Below the pieces are notes generated by a model, which saw only the letters and a program-made list of their open reading frames with translations, was not told the origin of the DNA and searched no databases. Shown one piece after another: positions 19,235 through 28,290 of a stretch of DNA of 64,000 nucleotides (the first letter of the stretch is position 1; every line of letters starts with the position of its first letter). A program made the position numbers and the translations under genes. Where the stretch lies: contig JAHBXN010000004.1 in NCBI GenBank assembly GCA_019636475.1, positions 372,001 through 436,000 on the forward strand. Direction: 5' to 3'. Source of the DNA: Phycisphaerae bacterium (GTDB taxonomy: Bacteria > Planctomycetota > Phycisphaerae > UBA1845 > UTPLA1).

Positions 19235-21133
19235 ATGACGCGAAATTCCGCTCCTTTGCGGACAGGTGTGCGGAGAATTGCACTGGTTATCATCATCGGA
19301 CTTGCGGGGGCAGCCTCATCGATTGCGATCTGGCCCGCCCCGGTGCTCGCCGACGATCCGGACAACTGCCTGATGTGCCACCAGTTTCGCGGACTGGGAC
19401 GCTTCGACGAAGCCGCGAATCAGGTTCACATCTATTTCACAAATCCCGATTACACGACACGTCGGCTTGGCCCGCATTCGCGTCTTGCTTGCACCGATTG
19501 CCATACAAGATCAGAGGTCGTCACGGTCCCGCATCAGACCGTATCCAAAGTCGATTGCACTCGGCAGTGTCACCTCGGCAGTTCCACCGGACTTGAACGA
19601 ACGTTCAGTCATGCCAACGTCAGCGAGATGCTCAAGCAGAGTGCCCACACGCCGGAACTTCTCGGAAAGCTTGAGTTTGAGGGCGGTCCACTCCTGAATC
19701 GCGGACAGACGAATTGTTTGTATTGTCACGACGAGCCGCTGTTTCGTGAGCCGATCGAAGTCATGCCGCGCTTTCGCGAGCTGACCAATCGCGCGTTTGA
19801 TCGATGCGATGTGTGCCACTCCGAGACCGTGCCGATCGACATCCAGTATTACCTGCGACATATCGCATCGCGGTTCGAGCCGGCCCGCAACACACTTGAG
19901 ACCGCACAGGTCTGCTCGGTCTGCCATAGCGATCCGAAGATTCAGCAGGACTACAACCTGCCGGATTCGGTCACCAGCTTTGTTCGCAGCTTCCATGGAA
20001 AGGCCGCACTCCTCGGCGATCAGACCACGGCGAACTGCCTGTCATGCCATGTAAAGGCCGGCGAAAACGCCCATTTCATGCTCGGCCATCGAGACCCGCT
20101 CTCTTCGGTGAGTTCGGTCAACGTCGGCGATACGTGTCGAAGCACGGCCTGTCATCCGGGCGCCGACCAGCGAATTGCCGATGCCGCGGTGCATCTTGAT
20201 CTACCAAAGGCGCATGGGTCGATTGAGTTCATCATTGCCGCGATTTTCATTGTGCTGACGGTGCTGACGTTCGGGCCGTCCGCCATGATCGTCGTGCTCG
20301 AACTCATTCATAACGTTCTGGGTCGAGAAGAGCACCACGATACGAAGAAAAAGGGCCTCGTGCTGGCGATTCTCAACCACCCCGAAGGGCGAGAGCGCCT
20401 GACACGGTTCAAGATCCGGCACCGCGTGTCACACTGGATCCTGACGATCCTCTTCACGCTGCTGGTGCTCACCGGCTTTCCGCTCAAGTTTGCCGAGACG
20501 GCGTGGGCGTCGGCGTTGATCGGCATGTTCGGCGGGTTGTCGATTGCACGACAGTTGCACCATTGGTCGGGCATTCTTCTGGTCGGCGGATTCATGCTTC
20601 ACATGGTGGACGTCTTTATTGTCTTCCTGCTGAGGGCGAAATCCATCCCGCCGGCGACGGGACGGGGTCGATATCTCGAGGCGTGGGTTTCCATGCCGCT
20701 CTGGATTTCGATCAACGATGTCAGGAAGACAATCCAGCTCTTTGCCTATCTGCTGTTTCTCCGAAAGGATCGACCCACCTTCGGCCGCTTCAGCCCGCCG
20801 GAGAAGTTTGAGTATCTGGGCGTCTTCTGGGGAACAATGCTGCTCGGTGTGACCGGCGCGCTGCTCTGGGGCGAGCAGTACAGTTCGCGATTTCTCTCCG
20901 GCCGCGCGAGCAATATTGCAACCATTGCTCACACCTATGAGGCGTTTCTTGCGTTGATCCATGTCGGCATTCTTCACATCTACAACGTGATTCTGGCCCC
21001 GAAGGTGTTCCCGCTCTCGCTTGCCACCATCACCGGCGAAACACCGATCGCCAAGCTCGAAGAGGAGCATGGCGAGATGATTGACGAAATCGCCCGTGAT
21101 CTTGGCGTGGAGGGTCAGAATGGCGGCGCCTAA
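19235..21133 (+). CDS. CbcL-like fusion: octaheme c-type domain plus diheme b-type membrane domain
   Basis: A membrane protein that joins a periplasmic multihaem domain to a quinone-reactive cytochrome b. After a signal-anchor (RRIALVIIIGLAG) come eight haem sites: CLMCH, CTDCH, CTRQCH (CX3CH), CLYCH, CDVCH, CSVCH, CLSCH and CRSTACH (CX4CH). The C-terminal half (about residues 330-590) has five hydrophobic segments with histidines suited to b-haem binding: RVSHW, LHHWSG, MLHMVD, AHTYEAF and LIHVG. This matches the FdnI/HydC-type diheme b fold. The layout is that of Geobacter CbcL, an inner-membrane quinol oxidase for low-potential extracellular electron transfer. The start is uncertain: ATG 19235 fits the signal peptide, GTG 19061 would add 58 residues. 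It overlaps the next cytochrome gene by 14 bases. Confidence 0.85.
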   Translation: MTRNSAPLRTGVRRIALVIIIGLAGAASSIAIWPAPVLADDPDNCLMCHQFRGLGRFDEAANQVHIYFTNPDYTTRRLGPHSRLACTDCHTRSEVVTVPHQTVSKVDCTRQCHLGSSTGLERTFSHANVSEMLKQSAHTPELLGKLEFEGGPLLNRGQTNCLYCHDEPLFREPIEVMPRFRELTNRAFDRCDVCHSETVPIDIQYYLRHIASRFEPARNTLETAQVCSVCHSDPKIQQDYNLPDSVTSFVRSFHGKAALLGDQTTANCLSCHVKAGENAHFMLGHRDPLSSVSSVNVGDTCRSTACHPGADQRIADAAVHLDLPKAHGSIEFIIAAIFIVLTVLTFGPSAMIVVLELIHNVLGREEHHDTKKKGLVLAILNHPEGRERLTRFKIRHRVSHWILTILFTLLVLTGFPLKFAETAWASALIGMFGGLSIARQLHHWSGILLVGGFMLHMVDVFIVFLLRAKSIPPATGRGRYLEAWVSMPLWISINDVRKTIQLFAYLLFLRKDRPTFGRFSPPEKFEYLGVFWGTMLLGVTGALLWGEQYSSRFLSGRASNIATIAHTYEAFLALIHVGILHIYNVILAPKVFPLSLATITGETPIAKLEEEHGEMIDEIARDLGVEGQNGGA

Positions 21134-22289
21134 GAAACAAAAGGTCTCGCTCAGGGCGAAGATGCTGCGGCTGGCCGCGATGATTCGGCGTGGCTGGAGA
21201 GTGGTTCTGTCCCTCCTGCCTCGCGCCTATTCGCTCGCGATACTGCTACTCGTCTGCTGGCTTACCTACCGCTCGGTGCGATACCTCGTGGTTTCCCTGC
21301 TCGTGCCGTCTTCGGTGCCGTCGCAGATTGCCGGGCTTCCGACGCGCCTGAACGAATCGATGCTTCGTACCGATCGAACCGCTTTTCCGGCGCTGGAAAT
21401 GTCGGAGGTGCCGCGAACGCCGTTGTCACACTATCACCGGCTCGACGTGTGGTTCGAACCGGATCCGAAGAACGACTGTACGCGCTCGGGCTGTCATGCA
21501 CCGTTGCCACACACCAAACGAAAGGAAGTTCGCGCGTTTCTGAACATGCACGCGACCAGTATTCACTGCGGCGTCTGTCATTTTGACAATCGCGAGACGC
21601 CGGTTTCGGTCGGCTGGTATGCGCTGGACACGGGTCAGCTGCGTGGGGCGCCGGCGATCCTTCAAGCATACGGGCTGTTGACTTCCCCGGAGCACGCGGC
21701 ACGCGTCGAATCGCCCGATCCCGCGTTTCAGGGAGAACTGGCGAATCTTCTTGCAGCGGCGGCCAAAGAGGCAAATCATCCTTCGGCGCTCGGCGAATTG
21801 GCAGATCATGTGCGCGCGGTTCGGCCGGGCAGCAAGGCCTTTGCCCAACTATTGATTGCGGTGCGCGAGACCTTGCCAAAACACTTTCGGGGAGAATACG
21901 GCACCAAGCTGGCCGTCAGGTCGCCGTCCGGCGACGGACTGCTTCTGGGACATCCTCAGACTGATCGGTTTGTTGAGAGCTTCCTCCGTCGTCGAGACGC
22001 CATCCGCGAACCTGAGCGAAGCAATCTGCTCAAGCAGATCCATCCTTTGAAGCGGCCGGAGCCATTGACCTGTTCGGACTGTCATCGCGTGGAAGGCTCG
22101 CTGATCGACTTTCGTGCGGCCGGATATCCTGCAGCGCGGGCCGCGGCGCTGTATCATCCGATCGTGGCGCAGATGATCGAGAACATCAACAAAGGAACGC
22201 CATTCAAAATGCCGGAGTTTCTGTCGCCTCGAAGCGAGCCGCAGGCTCCGGGCGAGACCACGGATCGGAACAATCCCTCTCAGAACTGA
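21120..22289 (+). CDS. Membrane-anchored triheme c-type cytochrome
   Basis: About 389 residues: a basic N-terminus, one long hydrophobic segment (about 33-59) as an uncleaved anchor, and a periplasmic part with three haem sites, CTRSGCH (CX4CH, near 120), CGVCH (near 150) and CSDCH (near 319). A long helical stretch separates the second and third sites. The ATG at 21120 lies inside the end of the CbcL-like gene and has GGAGGG just upstream, so the two are translationally coupled and probably form one complex. I do not recognise a named family. The most likely job is to take electrons from the octaheme domain and hand them to a soluble cytochrome, which is inference. Confidence 0.8.
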   Translation: MAAPKKQKVSLRAKMLRLAAMIRRGWRVVLSLLPRAYSLAILLLVCWLTYRSVRYLVVSLLVPSSVPSQIAGLPTRLNESMLRTDRTAFPALEMSEVPRTPLSHYHRLDVWFEPDPKNDCTRSGCHAPLPHTKRKEVRAFLNMHATSIHCGVCHFDNRETPVSVGWYALDTGQLRGAPAILQAYGLLTSPEHAARVESPDPAFQGELANLLAAAAKEANHPSALGELADHVRAVRPGSKAFAQLLIAVRETLPKHFRGEYGTKLAVRSPSGDGLLLGHPQTDRFVESFLRRRDAIREPERSNLLKQIHPLKRPEPLTCSDCHRVEGSLIDFRAAGYPAARAAALYHPIVAQMIENINKGTPFKMPEFLSPRSEPQAPGETTDRNNPSQN

Positions 22290-22325
22290 ATCACGCAGAC
22301 GGTGCCGAAGAGCGCCCCATCAGCA

Positions 22326-23459
22326 ATGGCTCAACGCGATCAGGACGATATCCGTTTTATGCACCGCGCCATCCGCCTCTCATTGCGCGGCCAGGGGCGC
22401 GTTGAGCCCAATCCGATGGTGGGCTGTGTCATCGTGCGCCGCGGCAAAATCGTCGGCGAAGGCTGGCACCAGCAGTTCGGCGGCCCTCATGCGGAGGTGA
22501 GGGCGCTGGCCCAGGCCGGTGCCGCCGCGCGGGGAGCGACGGCGTATGTGTCGCTCGAACCGTGCAGCCATTTCGGCAAGACGCCGCCCTGTGCCGATGC
22601 GCTCATTGCCGCTGGCATCGGGCGGGTGGTCGCCGCAGTGCGGGATCCAAATCCGCTCGTATCTGGAAAGGGCTTCGCGAAGCTGCGCCGTGCAGGCGTT
22701 CAGGTCGATTCCGGCCTGTGCAGGTCGGAAGCCTCGGATGTGCTCGCGCCGTTTCTGCTGCGGCAGCATTCGCACCGACCCTACTTTATTCTGAAATGGG
22801 CACAGTCCATTGACGGGAGGATCGCCACGCGCACCGGCGACTCGAAATGGATCACGTCGCTCGAGAGTCGCCGCAGAGCCCACGCACTGCGTGCCCGCGT
22901 CGATGCGATCGTCGTCGGAATTGGAACGATTCTCGCCGATGATCCGGAATTGACCGCGCGCTTCGTCAAGCCAAGGCGAATCGCGACGCGCGTCGTTATC
23001 GATCGTTACGCGCGAACGCCGTTGAATGCGCGGGTCGTGATCACGGCGTCCGTTACACCCACGATCATCGCCATCGGGCCGCGTCCGAGTCGGGACGCCC
23101 GCGCATTTGATCGCCGCGTCCACGCGCTCAAAAAGACGGGCTGCGCGCTTCGCCAGATCGCCGCGGTGGGCGATTTGCTCGATGTCCGCGCCCTCGCGGC
23201 CGATCTGCACTCAATCGGCTTCACGAACGTGATGGTGGAGGGCGGTGGGCGCGTACTGGGTTCATTCGTTGACGAAGGATTGGCGGACGAGGCGTGGATC
23301 TTTGTGGCTCCGATCCTGATCGGCGGCGTTCAGGCTGCGGGACCTTTGAATGGGTTGGGTCCCGCTCGAATTGCGGATGCATCCGCAAATCTGCGAATTC
23401 GCCGCCGCAATTCCGGGCGCGACCTGTGGTATAAAGTACTGTTTGACTTCGCGAAGTGA
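22326..23459 (+). CDS. ribD: Bifunctional riboflavin biosynthesis deaminase/reductase RibD
   Basis: Carries out two successive steps of riboflavin synthesis: deamination of the pyrimidine ring and NADPH-dependent reduction of the ribosyl side chain. The deaminase zinc site is complete: HAEV (His55, Glu57) and PCSHFGKTPPC (Cys80, Cys89). The reductase domain begins near FILKWAQSIDGRIA and contains WITSLESRRRAH and the MVEGGG motif. Counted from the ATG at 22326 it has 377 residues, normal for RibD; a GTG at 22302 would add eight. It follows the triheme cytochrome by 36 bases on the same strand and may share its transcript. Other rib genes are not in the window. Confidence 0.95.
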   Translation: MAQRDQDDIRFMHRAIRLSLRGQGRVEPNPMVGCVIVRRGKIVGEGWHQQFGGPHAEVRALAQAGAAARGATAYVSLEPCSHFGKTPPCADALIAAGIGRVVAAVRDPNPLVSGKGFAKLRRAGVQVDSGLCRSEASDVLAPFLLRQHSHRPYFILKWAQSIDGRIATRTGDSKWITSLESRRRAHALRARVDAIVVGIGTILADDPELTARFVKPRRIATRVVIDRYARTPLNARVVITASVTPTIIAIGPRPSRDARAFDRRVHALKKTGCALRQIAAVGDLLDVRALAADLHSIGFTNVMVEGGGRVLGSFVDEGLADEAWIFVAPILIGGVQAAGPLNGLGPARIADASANLRIRRRNSGRDLWYKVLFDFAK

Positions 23460-23660
23460 GCGCGCCCGTTAAGGCTCGTTGAAGTAGTAATCCCGCCCAG
23501 TTTTCCCGGTGATTGAATTTGCTTCTGAATCGCGGTGGTGACTGGCGATATTGTATTTGGCGGGGTATTTGTTTGCGAATTCAGAATCACGCATCGCCAG
23601 AAAACCCTGCAAACCGTCTCACAACTGTTTTTGACTTAGTATTGCTGGAGGTCTTACCGA

Positions 23661-24947
23661 ATGATGTTTACATGCTTGAAGTCCCGGCAGGTCGCGGTCG
23701 CAATGTGCCTGATGCTCGGGTCACTCTCGTCACAGGTTTTCGCTGACCCGGCCGCTCCCCGATCGATCTACGAGATTCTGGCGAAGGCGCAGGACGCTGC
23801 TTCCGACCTGCGATCGCTGGCGTACGAGGCGGAGCTGTTCGGGGAAGGTCGCCTCGCCGGTGCGATGACCGGCTATGCCGGAAGTGTTCGGCTGCGATTC
23901 GGCGAAACACCGGGCCGATTGCACATCCGTATCGACGGTGAACGCCGCACGTCCAAGCTCAAGGAGCCGGCCGGATTCACTTTCGCTGACGACAGTCAAA
24001 ATGCGTGCCTGCTTGATCGCAACGCTCGAACTTTCGCCAAAGGGATTTCTTCGGAGGGCCGCGTCCCCGAACGCGAGTCCATCCTGCCGATCAACTATCT
24101 CGGGAATTCAGCATACGAAAGCGAATTGCAGGCAGCCGCTTTGATCTATGGCGGTGTTGTCGAGTCCGACGGCGAACCCTGCGACGTGGTGGAAGTTCAT
24201 TACGACGAGGCAGGACGTCGGCGCTCCAGGCTGTTCATCTCCCAGAGCGATCGAATTCTTCGCCGGATCGAACGACCCATTCTTGTGGACGCAGCCAAGT
24301 CGGATGATCAGGCGTTCAATGCGACGGTGGTGCTGGCGATCCGGAACGTGGTTCGAAATCCGCGCGTCGATGATTCACTGTTTCAACTGGACAAGCCGGA
24401 GGAATTTCGCAATACCCGATTCCAGATGCCGAGATTCGCTCCCCGGCCTCCGTCCGGCGGCAGCGGCTCGCGATCGACAGAGCCGGAGCAGCCGGCCGCG
24501 CGCCCGGCGCAGACCCCAACGAGTGATGCAGGAGCAGTCAAGTCTTCAGGCTGGACGCTCCGAAGCGCCAGCGGCGAAGACGTCACTCTCGGCAGCCTTC
24601 GCGGCAAGGTGGTGGTGCTCGATTTCTGGGCGACGTGGTGCTTCCCGTGCCGAATGGCCATGCCCTCCGTGCAGGAGATTCATGAGAAGTACCGAGGACG
24701 TCCGGTGGCCGTCTTTGGTGTGAATTGCATGGAGCGGGGTAACGGCGCGGACCCTCTTGCGGTTATTAAGGAAAAACACTGCACTTATGGTCAATTGCTG
24801 GACGGCAACAGCGTCGCGAATTTGTACGGCGTTAGGGCGCTGCCGACGTTTGTTGTGATCGGCAAGGATGGCCGCGTCATTATGAACAAGGCGGGGTTTG
24901 ACGCCGCGGCGATCCAGTCCGCGATAGAGACGGGTCTGAGGGAGTAA
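23661..24947 (+). CDS. Exported DUF2092/LolA-like domain fused to TlpA-type thioredoxin (WCFPC)
   Basis: A 428-residue secreted protein. A signal peptide (VAVAMCLMLGSLSSQVFA) is followed by an outer-membrane-lipoprotein-sorting-like beta domain of the DUF2092 sort (about 35-250), a proline/serine-rich linker, and a C-terminal TlpA/redoxin domain. The active site is FWATWCFPCRMAMP and the cis-proline is in RALPTFVVIG. The ATG is preceded by GGAGG. TlpA proteins use a reduced CxxC pair to reduce disulfides outside the cytoplasm, for example in apocytochrome c. The front domain probably binds a hydrophobic ligand or polymer, but its role in such fusions is not established. It is the first of three thioredoxin-fold genes and is followed by its own terminator. 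Confidence 0.82.
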   Translation: MMFTCLKSRQVAVAMCLMLGSLSSQVFADPAAPRSIYEILAKAQDAASDLRSLAYEAELFGEGRLAGAMTGYAGSVRLRFGETPGRLHIRIDGERRTSKLKEPAGFTFADDSQNACLLDRNARTFAKGISSEGRVPERESILPINYLGNSAYESELQAAALIYGGVVESDGEPCDVVEVHYDEAGRRRSRLFISQSDRILRRIERPILVDAAKSDDQAFNATVVLAIRNVVRNPRVDDSLFQLDKPEEFRNTRFQMPRFAPRPPSGGSGSRSTEPEQPAARPAQTPTSDAGAVKSSGWTLRSASGEDVTLGSLRGKVVVLDFWATWCFPCRMAMPSVQEIHEKYRGRPVAVFGVNCMERGNGADPLAVIKEKHCTYGQLLDGNSVANLYGVRALPTFVVIGKDGRVIMNKAGFDAAAIQSAIETGLRE

Positions 24948-24958
24948 CCGGTCCCTTC

Positions 24959-24990
24959 GTCGGGGTTATGGCGTTTCCCCCGGCCCCGAC
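24959..24990 (+). repeat. Inverted repeat after the first TlpA fusion gene
   Basis: GTCGGGG (24959-24965) and CCCCGAC (24984-24990) form a 7-bp stem with an 18-base loop, 12 bases past the stop. There is no T-run, so it may be an RNA 3'-end structure rather than a terminator. Confidence 0.4.
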
Positions 24991-25100
24991 GCAACCTACT
25001 TCCATATATCCCAAAGAATTGCGCCTTCGTGGGAACGCGCGCGCCGGATTTTACGTTATAAAACCTGGGTTCAGTTCCAGACCCTTGGTGGGTCAGAGCG

Positions 25101-25134
25101 CCCGCCGGCATCAGAGTTGAGCGGCGGGTTTTTT
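25101..25134 (+). terminator. Strong intrinsic terminator between TlpA genes
   Basis: CCCGCCG (25101-25107) pairs with CGGCGGG (25122-25128), followed directly by six T. It separates the first TlpA fusion gene from the second. Confidence 0.85.
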
Positions 25135-25177
25135 CAAACCTGGGGCGGATCGATTCGACCACCTCGAGGAGTCTTCA

Positions 25178-26203
25178 GTGAAGCGAGTAATGTTCCCATC
25201 AGTCGTCATGTCTCTAATCCTGCCGATCCAGGCTGCAACCGCTGGTCTCAAGGTTGGAGATCCTGCGCCGGTCTTAACCATTAAGCAGTGGGTCAAGGGC
25301 GAAGCATACGACCTGACGAAAGCGAAGTCGGGTGATGTAACCGTTGTGGAGTTCTGGGCGACGTGGTGCGGGCCGTGCGTCATGGGCATCCCGCACATCT
25401 CGGAGATGCAGGACCACTTCAAGAGCAAGGGTGTCACGTTTATTGGCGTGAGCGACGAGAAATCCGAGACGGTCGAAAAGTTTCTCAAGCGCGGCTTCGA
25501 CTCCAAGATGCGCTATCGTGTTGCAATCGACGATGGGGGTAAAACCAACGCGGCGTGGATGAAGGCCGCCGGCCAAAACGGCATCCCCTGCGCGTTCGTC
25601 GTGAAAGACGGCAAGATCGCATGGATCGGCCACCCGATGGACGGCATGGACACGAAGGTCGCGGAACTCTGCGGCGACAAGGCCTACATCGAGCGGAAGG
25701 ACAAGCTCGAAGCGATCGGCAAACGAATTCAGGAAAGCGCCGAGGCTGAGAAATGGGAAGATTTCCGGGCTGCAATGGAGGATTATCTGAAGCTCGATCC
25801 GACGAGCGTGCAGCACCAGATCGCGCTGTATCACGTGCTCCTGACCAAGCTCAAGAAGGCTGACGACGCCGCGGCGCATGGCAAGGCGTTTGTCTCCGGC
25901 ACGGATGATGTTGATGGTCTCAATACCCTCGCCTGGGTCATCTCAAAGCACGGGGATTTCGAAGGCGTTCGGGATCTGTCACTCGCACTGAGCGCCGCGA
26001 AAAAGGCAATGACGATCACAAAAGAGGAATCCTCGGATGTCCTGGATACCTACGCCCTCGTGCTGGCTGAAAGCGGCAAGATTGACGAGGCCATCAAGGC
26101 CCAGCAGAAAGCCGTCGACAAATGTGACGACGGGGATGAGCGCATGAAGCGTGAGTTGACCGCGCGGTTGGAAGAGTACAAGAAGCAGCAGAAGGGCGGC
26201 TGA
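25178..26203 (+). CDS. Exported TlpA-type thioredoxin with TPR-like C-terminus (WCGPC)
   Basis: A 341-residue exported redoxin. The GTG start at 25178 has GAGGAG seven bases upstream. A signal peptide ends near QAATAG. The TlpA/AhpC-like domain covers about 22-165 with the active site FWATWCGPCVMGIP and the cis-proline region NGIPCAFVVKDGK. The C-terminal half is helical with TPR-type repeats (KADDAAAHGKAF, KIDEAIKAQQKAV), which may dock a partner. Unlike its two neighbours it lacks the DUF2092-like domain. It begins after a strong terminator and is followed 25 bases later by the third TlpA gene, so these two probably share a transcript. Confidence 0.88.
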   Translation: MKRVMFPSVVMSLILPIQAATAGLKVGDPAPVLTIKQWVKGEAYDLTKAKSGDVTVVEFWATWCGPCVMGIPHISEMQDHFKSKGVTFIGVSDEKSETVEKFLKRGFDSKMRYRVAIDDGGKTNAAWMKAAGQNGIPCAFVVKDGKIAWIGHPMDGMDTKVAELCGDKAYIERKDKLEAIGKRIQESAEAEKWEDFRAAMEDYLKLDPTSVQHQIALYHVLLTKLKKADDAAAHGKAFVSGTDDVDGLNTLAWVISKHGDFEGVRDLSLALSAAKKAMTITKEESSDVLDTYALVLAESGKIDEAIKAQQKAVDKCDDGDERMKRELTARLEEYKKQQKGG

Positions 26204-26228
26204 TCAGGCAGCGGTGGATCACGCAACA

Positions 26229-27446
26229 ATGCGCATGAAACACATTGAAATCCTCTTGCTCCAGTCATTGGTCATCGTCTGCGCGCCGTGCGCGGCGGCG
26301 CTGGCTCAGGACGAGCGGGCACTTGAGATACTGAAACTGGCGGATACCGCGACGCGCACGGTCAAGGCCTGCACATACGATGCGGAGTTCACCTGCGAAG
26401 GCGGCTTCGCGGACCGTTTGCCGCGGATTTCCGGCCGGTTCATGGCACGGGAGGAGCGTGTCGGCTTTCTGAAGAAGGTGTTCGGCGACGAAGTCGTTCG
26501 CACGCCGGCCATGAGGGCGACGGTGACGCTGACCCCCGTCGGAGGCAAGGAACCAGAAAAGCGGCTTGACGTCGCGACGGATGGTCGCGTGATCACTTTC
26601 ATGGACCTGGGTGAGAAGCATTGGATGACCCAGGACGCACGAAGCGGCGATGTCCTGCTCGATACCGCCCGCCAGCTTTACATGCTCGAGTTCTTTCATC
26701 CGACGCCTTTCGCCGACGAGATTGGCGGCCTGGGGCAGGCCTACGAGGGACAGCAGGACGTCGGCGGAGTGAAGTGCGACGTCGTTTATGTAAAGTACAG
26801 GCAGATGGGGCTGGAGGCCCGCTGGTACTTCGGGGCGAACGACCACTTGCCGCGGCGTGTTGATCGGGTTTTTCCGCTCGGGATGATCACGGGTGTTCGT
26901 ACCCTGTCTATCTCCAATTTGAATACGCGCCCTGAGATCCGCAGTTGTGATTTTCGGCCCGCTTGCCCCGAGAATTTCACCAAGCGGCAACTCTCACAAA
27001 GTCTGAATCGCGATTTGCTCGCACGAGGAACCCAGGCTCCGAATTGGGAGCTACCCACGTCCGACGGCCGGATGCTCAAGTTGTCGGATCTTCGCGGGCA
27101 GGTTGTCGTAATGAGTTTCTGGGCGACCTGGTGCGACTTCTGCAAGCAATCGATGCCTGCGGTTCAGAAGGTGCGAGATGCCTGCACGGATAAGCCGGTG
27201 AAGTTCATCGCGGTGCACTGCTGGGATCCCAATGGAGACCCGCTCGCGTTCCTCAAGGCGAGGAAACTCAGCTTTGATGCGGTCGTTCGAGGCGACAAGA
27301 TTGCAGAGAGTTACAAGGTCTCCGGGCTGCCGACCTATTACGTAATCGATGCCGACGGAAAAATCATTTTCGGAGCTACCGGCGCCAATCAGCTTGCCGA
27401 CCTCGCGAAAGTGATCGAAGGCGCGCTGGAGCAACACGGAAAGTGA
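26229..27446 (+). CDS. Exported DUF2092-like domain fused to TlpA-type thioredoxin (WCDFC)
   Basis: About 405 residues with the same plan as the gene at 23661: signal peptide (ILLLQSLVIVCAPCAAALA), a DUF2092/LolA-like beta domain (about 25-245), then a TlpA domain with FWATWCDFCKQSMP and the cis-proline in SGLPTYYVID. The CxxC dipeptide (DF) differs from its neighbours (FP, GP), so the redox potential probably differs as well. ATG codons at 26229 and 26235 and a GTG at 26214 are all possible starts; none has a strong ribosome site. It ends 12 bases from the convergent methyltransferase gene. Confidence 0.8.
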   Translation: MRMKHIEILLLQSLVIVCAPCAAALAQDERALEILKLADTATRTVKACTYDAEFTCEGGFADRLPRISGRFMAREERVGFLKKVFGDEVVRTPAMRATVTLTPVGGKEPEKRLDVATDGRVITFMDLGEKHWMTQDARSGDVLLDTARQLYMLEFFHPTPFADEIGGLGQAYEGQQDVGGVKCDVVYVKYRQMGLEARWYFGANDHLPRRVDRVFPLGMITGVRTLSISNLNTRPEIRSCDFRPACPENFTKRQLSQSLNRDLLARGTQAPNWELPTSDGRMLKLSDLRGQVVVMSFWATWCDFCKQSMPAVQKVRDACTDKPVKFIAVHCWDPNGDPLAFLKARKLSFDAVVRGDKIAESYKVSGLPTYYVIDADGKIIFGATGANQLADLAKVIEGALEQHGK

Positions 27447-27458
27447 TTCGCCGGTCGA

Positions 27459-28187
27459 TCAGTGAAGCGGGGGTCGTGACTCCTCACTGGGCTGCCCCCG
27501 CGATCCCCCCGAATAATCCGATCGCCGACAGGTGAAAATTCTTCCGCGCAATATACGGCCGTCAATCTCATCCGGGCGTTGAATCGCGCGGCATTTCACT
27601 GGGGTGATTTCCGTCGAGAATCCGAAGCCGCGCGCCGATTCAATGACGTCATCCGCGATCGCGCGGTTCTGATCCGCGAGGATCGCAGCGCCCCGGTGAT
27701 GAAGGCACGACCGGAGCAAACCCAGCACGCCGATCTGATGATCCTTCTCGTACAAGACGTCCGCGCCGAGGATCATCCGAAAGACCGCAGGCGGGGGCTT
27801 TCGCCAGTCGACAGGCCGAACCTCGAATAGTTCGATGTCGTTAAGGTCCGCGCTGGCCTGAACGAATTGCAGCGCGTCGCGATCGTAGTCCGTAATCACC
27901 ACCCGATGGCCGAACGCCGATAGCGCCAGCCCGGCCAGTCCCAGCCCCGCACCCAGCTCCAGGATCGGCTCCTCGTCTGCCGGATGATGTGCAATGACAT
28001 ACTCCGCAAGCATGACCGCGCCGGGCCACGGTGTGGACCAATAAGGCGAGTAGCCGTCCGCGCGGTTTCGCTTCACGTTGCCAGGCTCGGTGAACAGCGA
28101 CCACGGATCGCGCGGACCGAGCAGTCGAAATGTTCGTCCGGCGATGGGTATCGGATATTCGATGGTGTCATAGCCTGCGATCTTCAT
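27459..28187 (-). CDS. Class I SAM-dependent methyltransferase, Nnt1/METTL-like
   Basis: About 242 residues with a Rossmann methyltransferase core: motif I LELGAGLGLAGL, the acidic VVITDYD at strand 2, and ILGADVLYEKDH at strand 4. The arrangement resembles the Nnt1/METTL21 group of small protein-lysine or N-terminal methyltransferases, which is a guess at subfamily level. The ATG at 28187 precedes the conserved N-terminal part (IPIAGRTFRLLGPRDP); the frame continues to 28352 but that part would overlap the divergent radical SAM promoter. The C-terminal ~20 residues are arginine- and serine-rich. Substrate unknown. Confidence 0.75.
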   Translation of the reverse strand: MKIAGYDTIEYPIPIAGRTFRLLGPRDPWSLFTEPGNVKRNRADGYSPYWSTPWPGAVMLAEYVIAHHPADEEPILELGAGLGLAGLALSAFGHRVVITDYDRDALQFVQASADLNDIELFEVRPVDWRKPPPAVFRMILGADVLYEKDHQIGVLGLLRSCLHHRGAAILADQNRAIADDVIESARGFGFSTEITPVKCRAIQRPDEIDGRILRGRIFTCRRSDYSGGSRGQPSEESRPPLH

Positions 28188-28290
28188 AAGCTGTCGTTTC
28201 GAGCGAGGGGTGCCGCAGACCTTTTTGCATCGCGCGCCAGGCATAGTGTACCGCGGGGAGGGCACGCAACCGAACTGCCTGATTCCCGAA

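Noticed and set aside
18720-19283. Minus-strand frame of 187 codons in the cytochrome control region
   Set aside because: It would cover the divergent promoters and overlap the cytochrome start; no ribosome site and no homology that I recognise.
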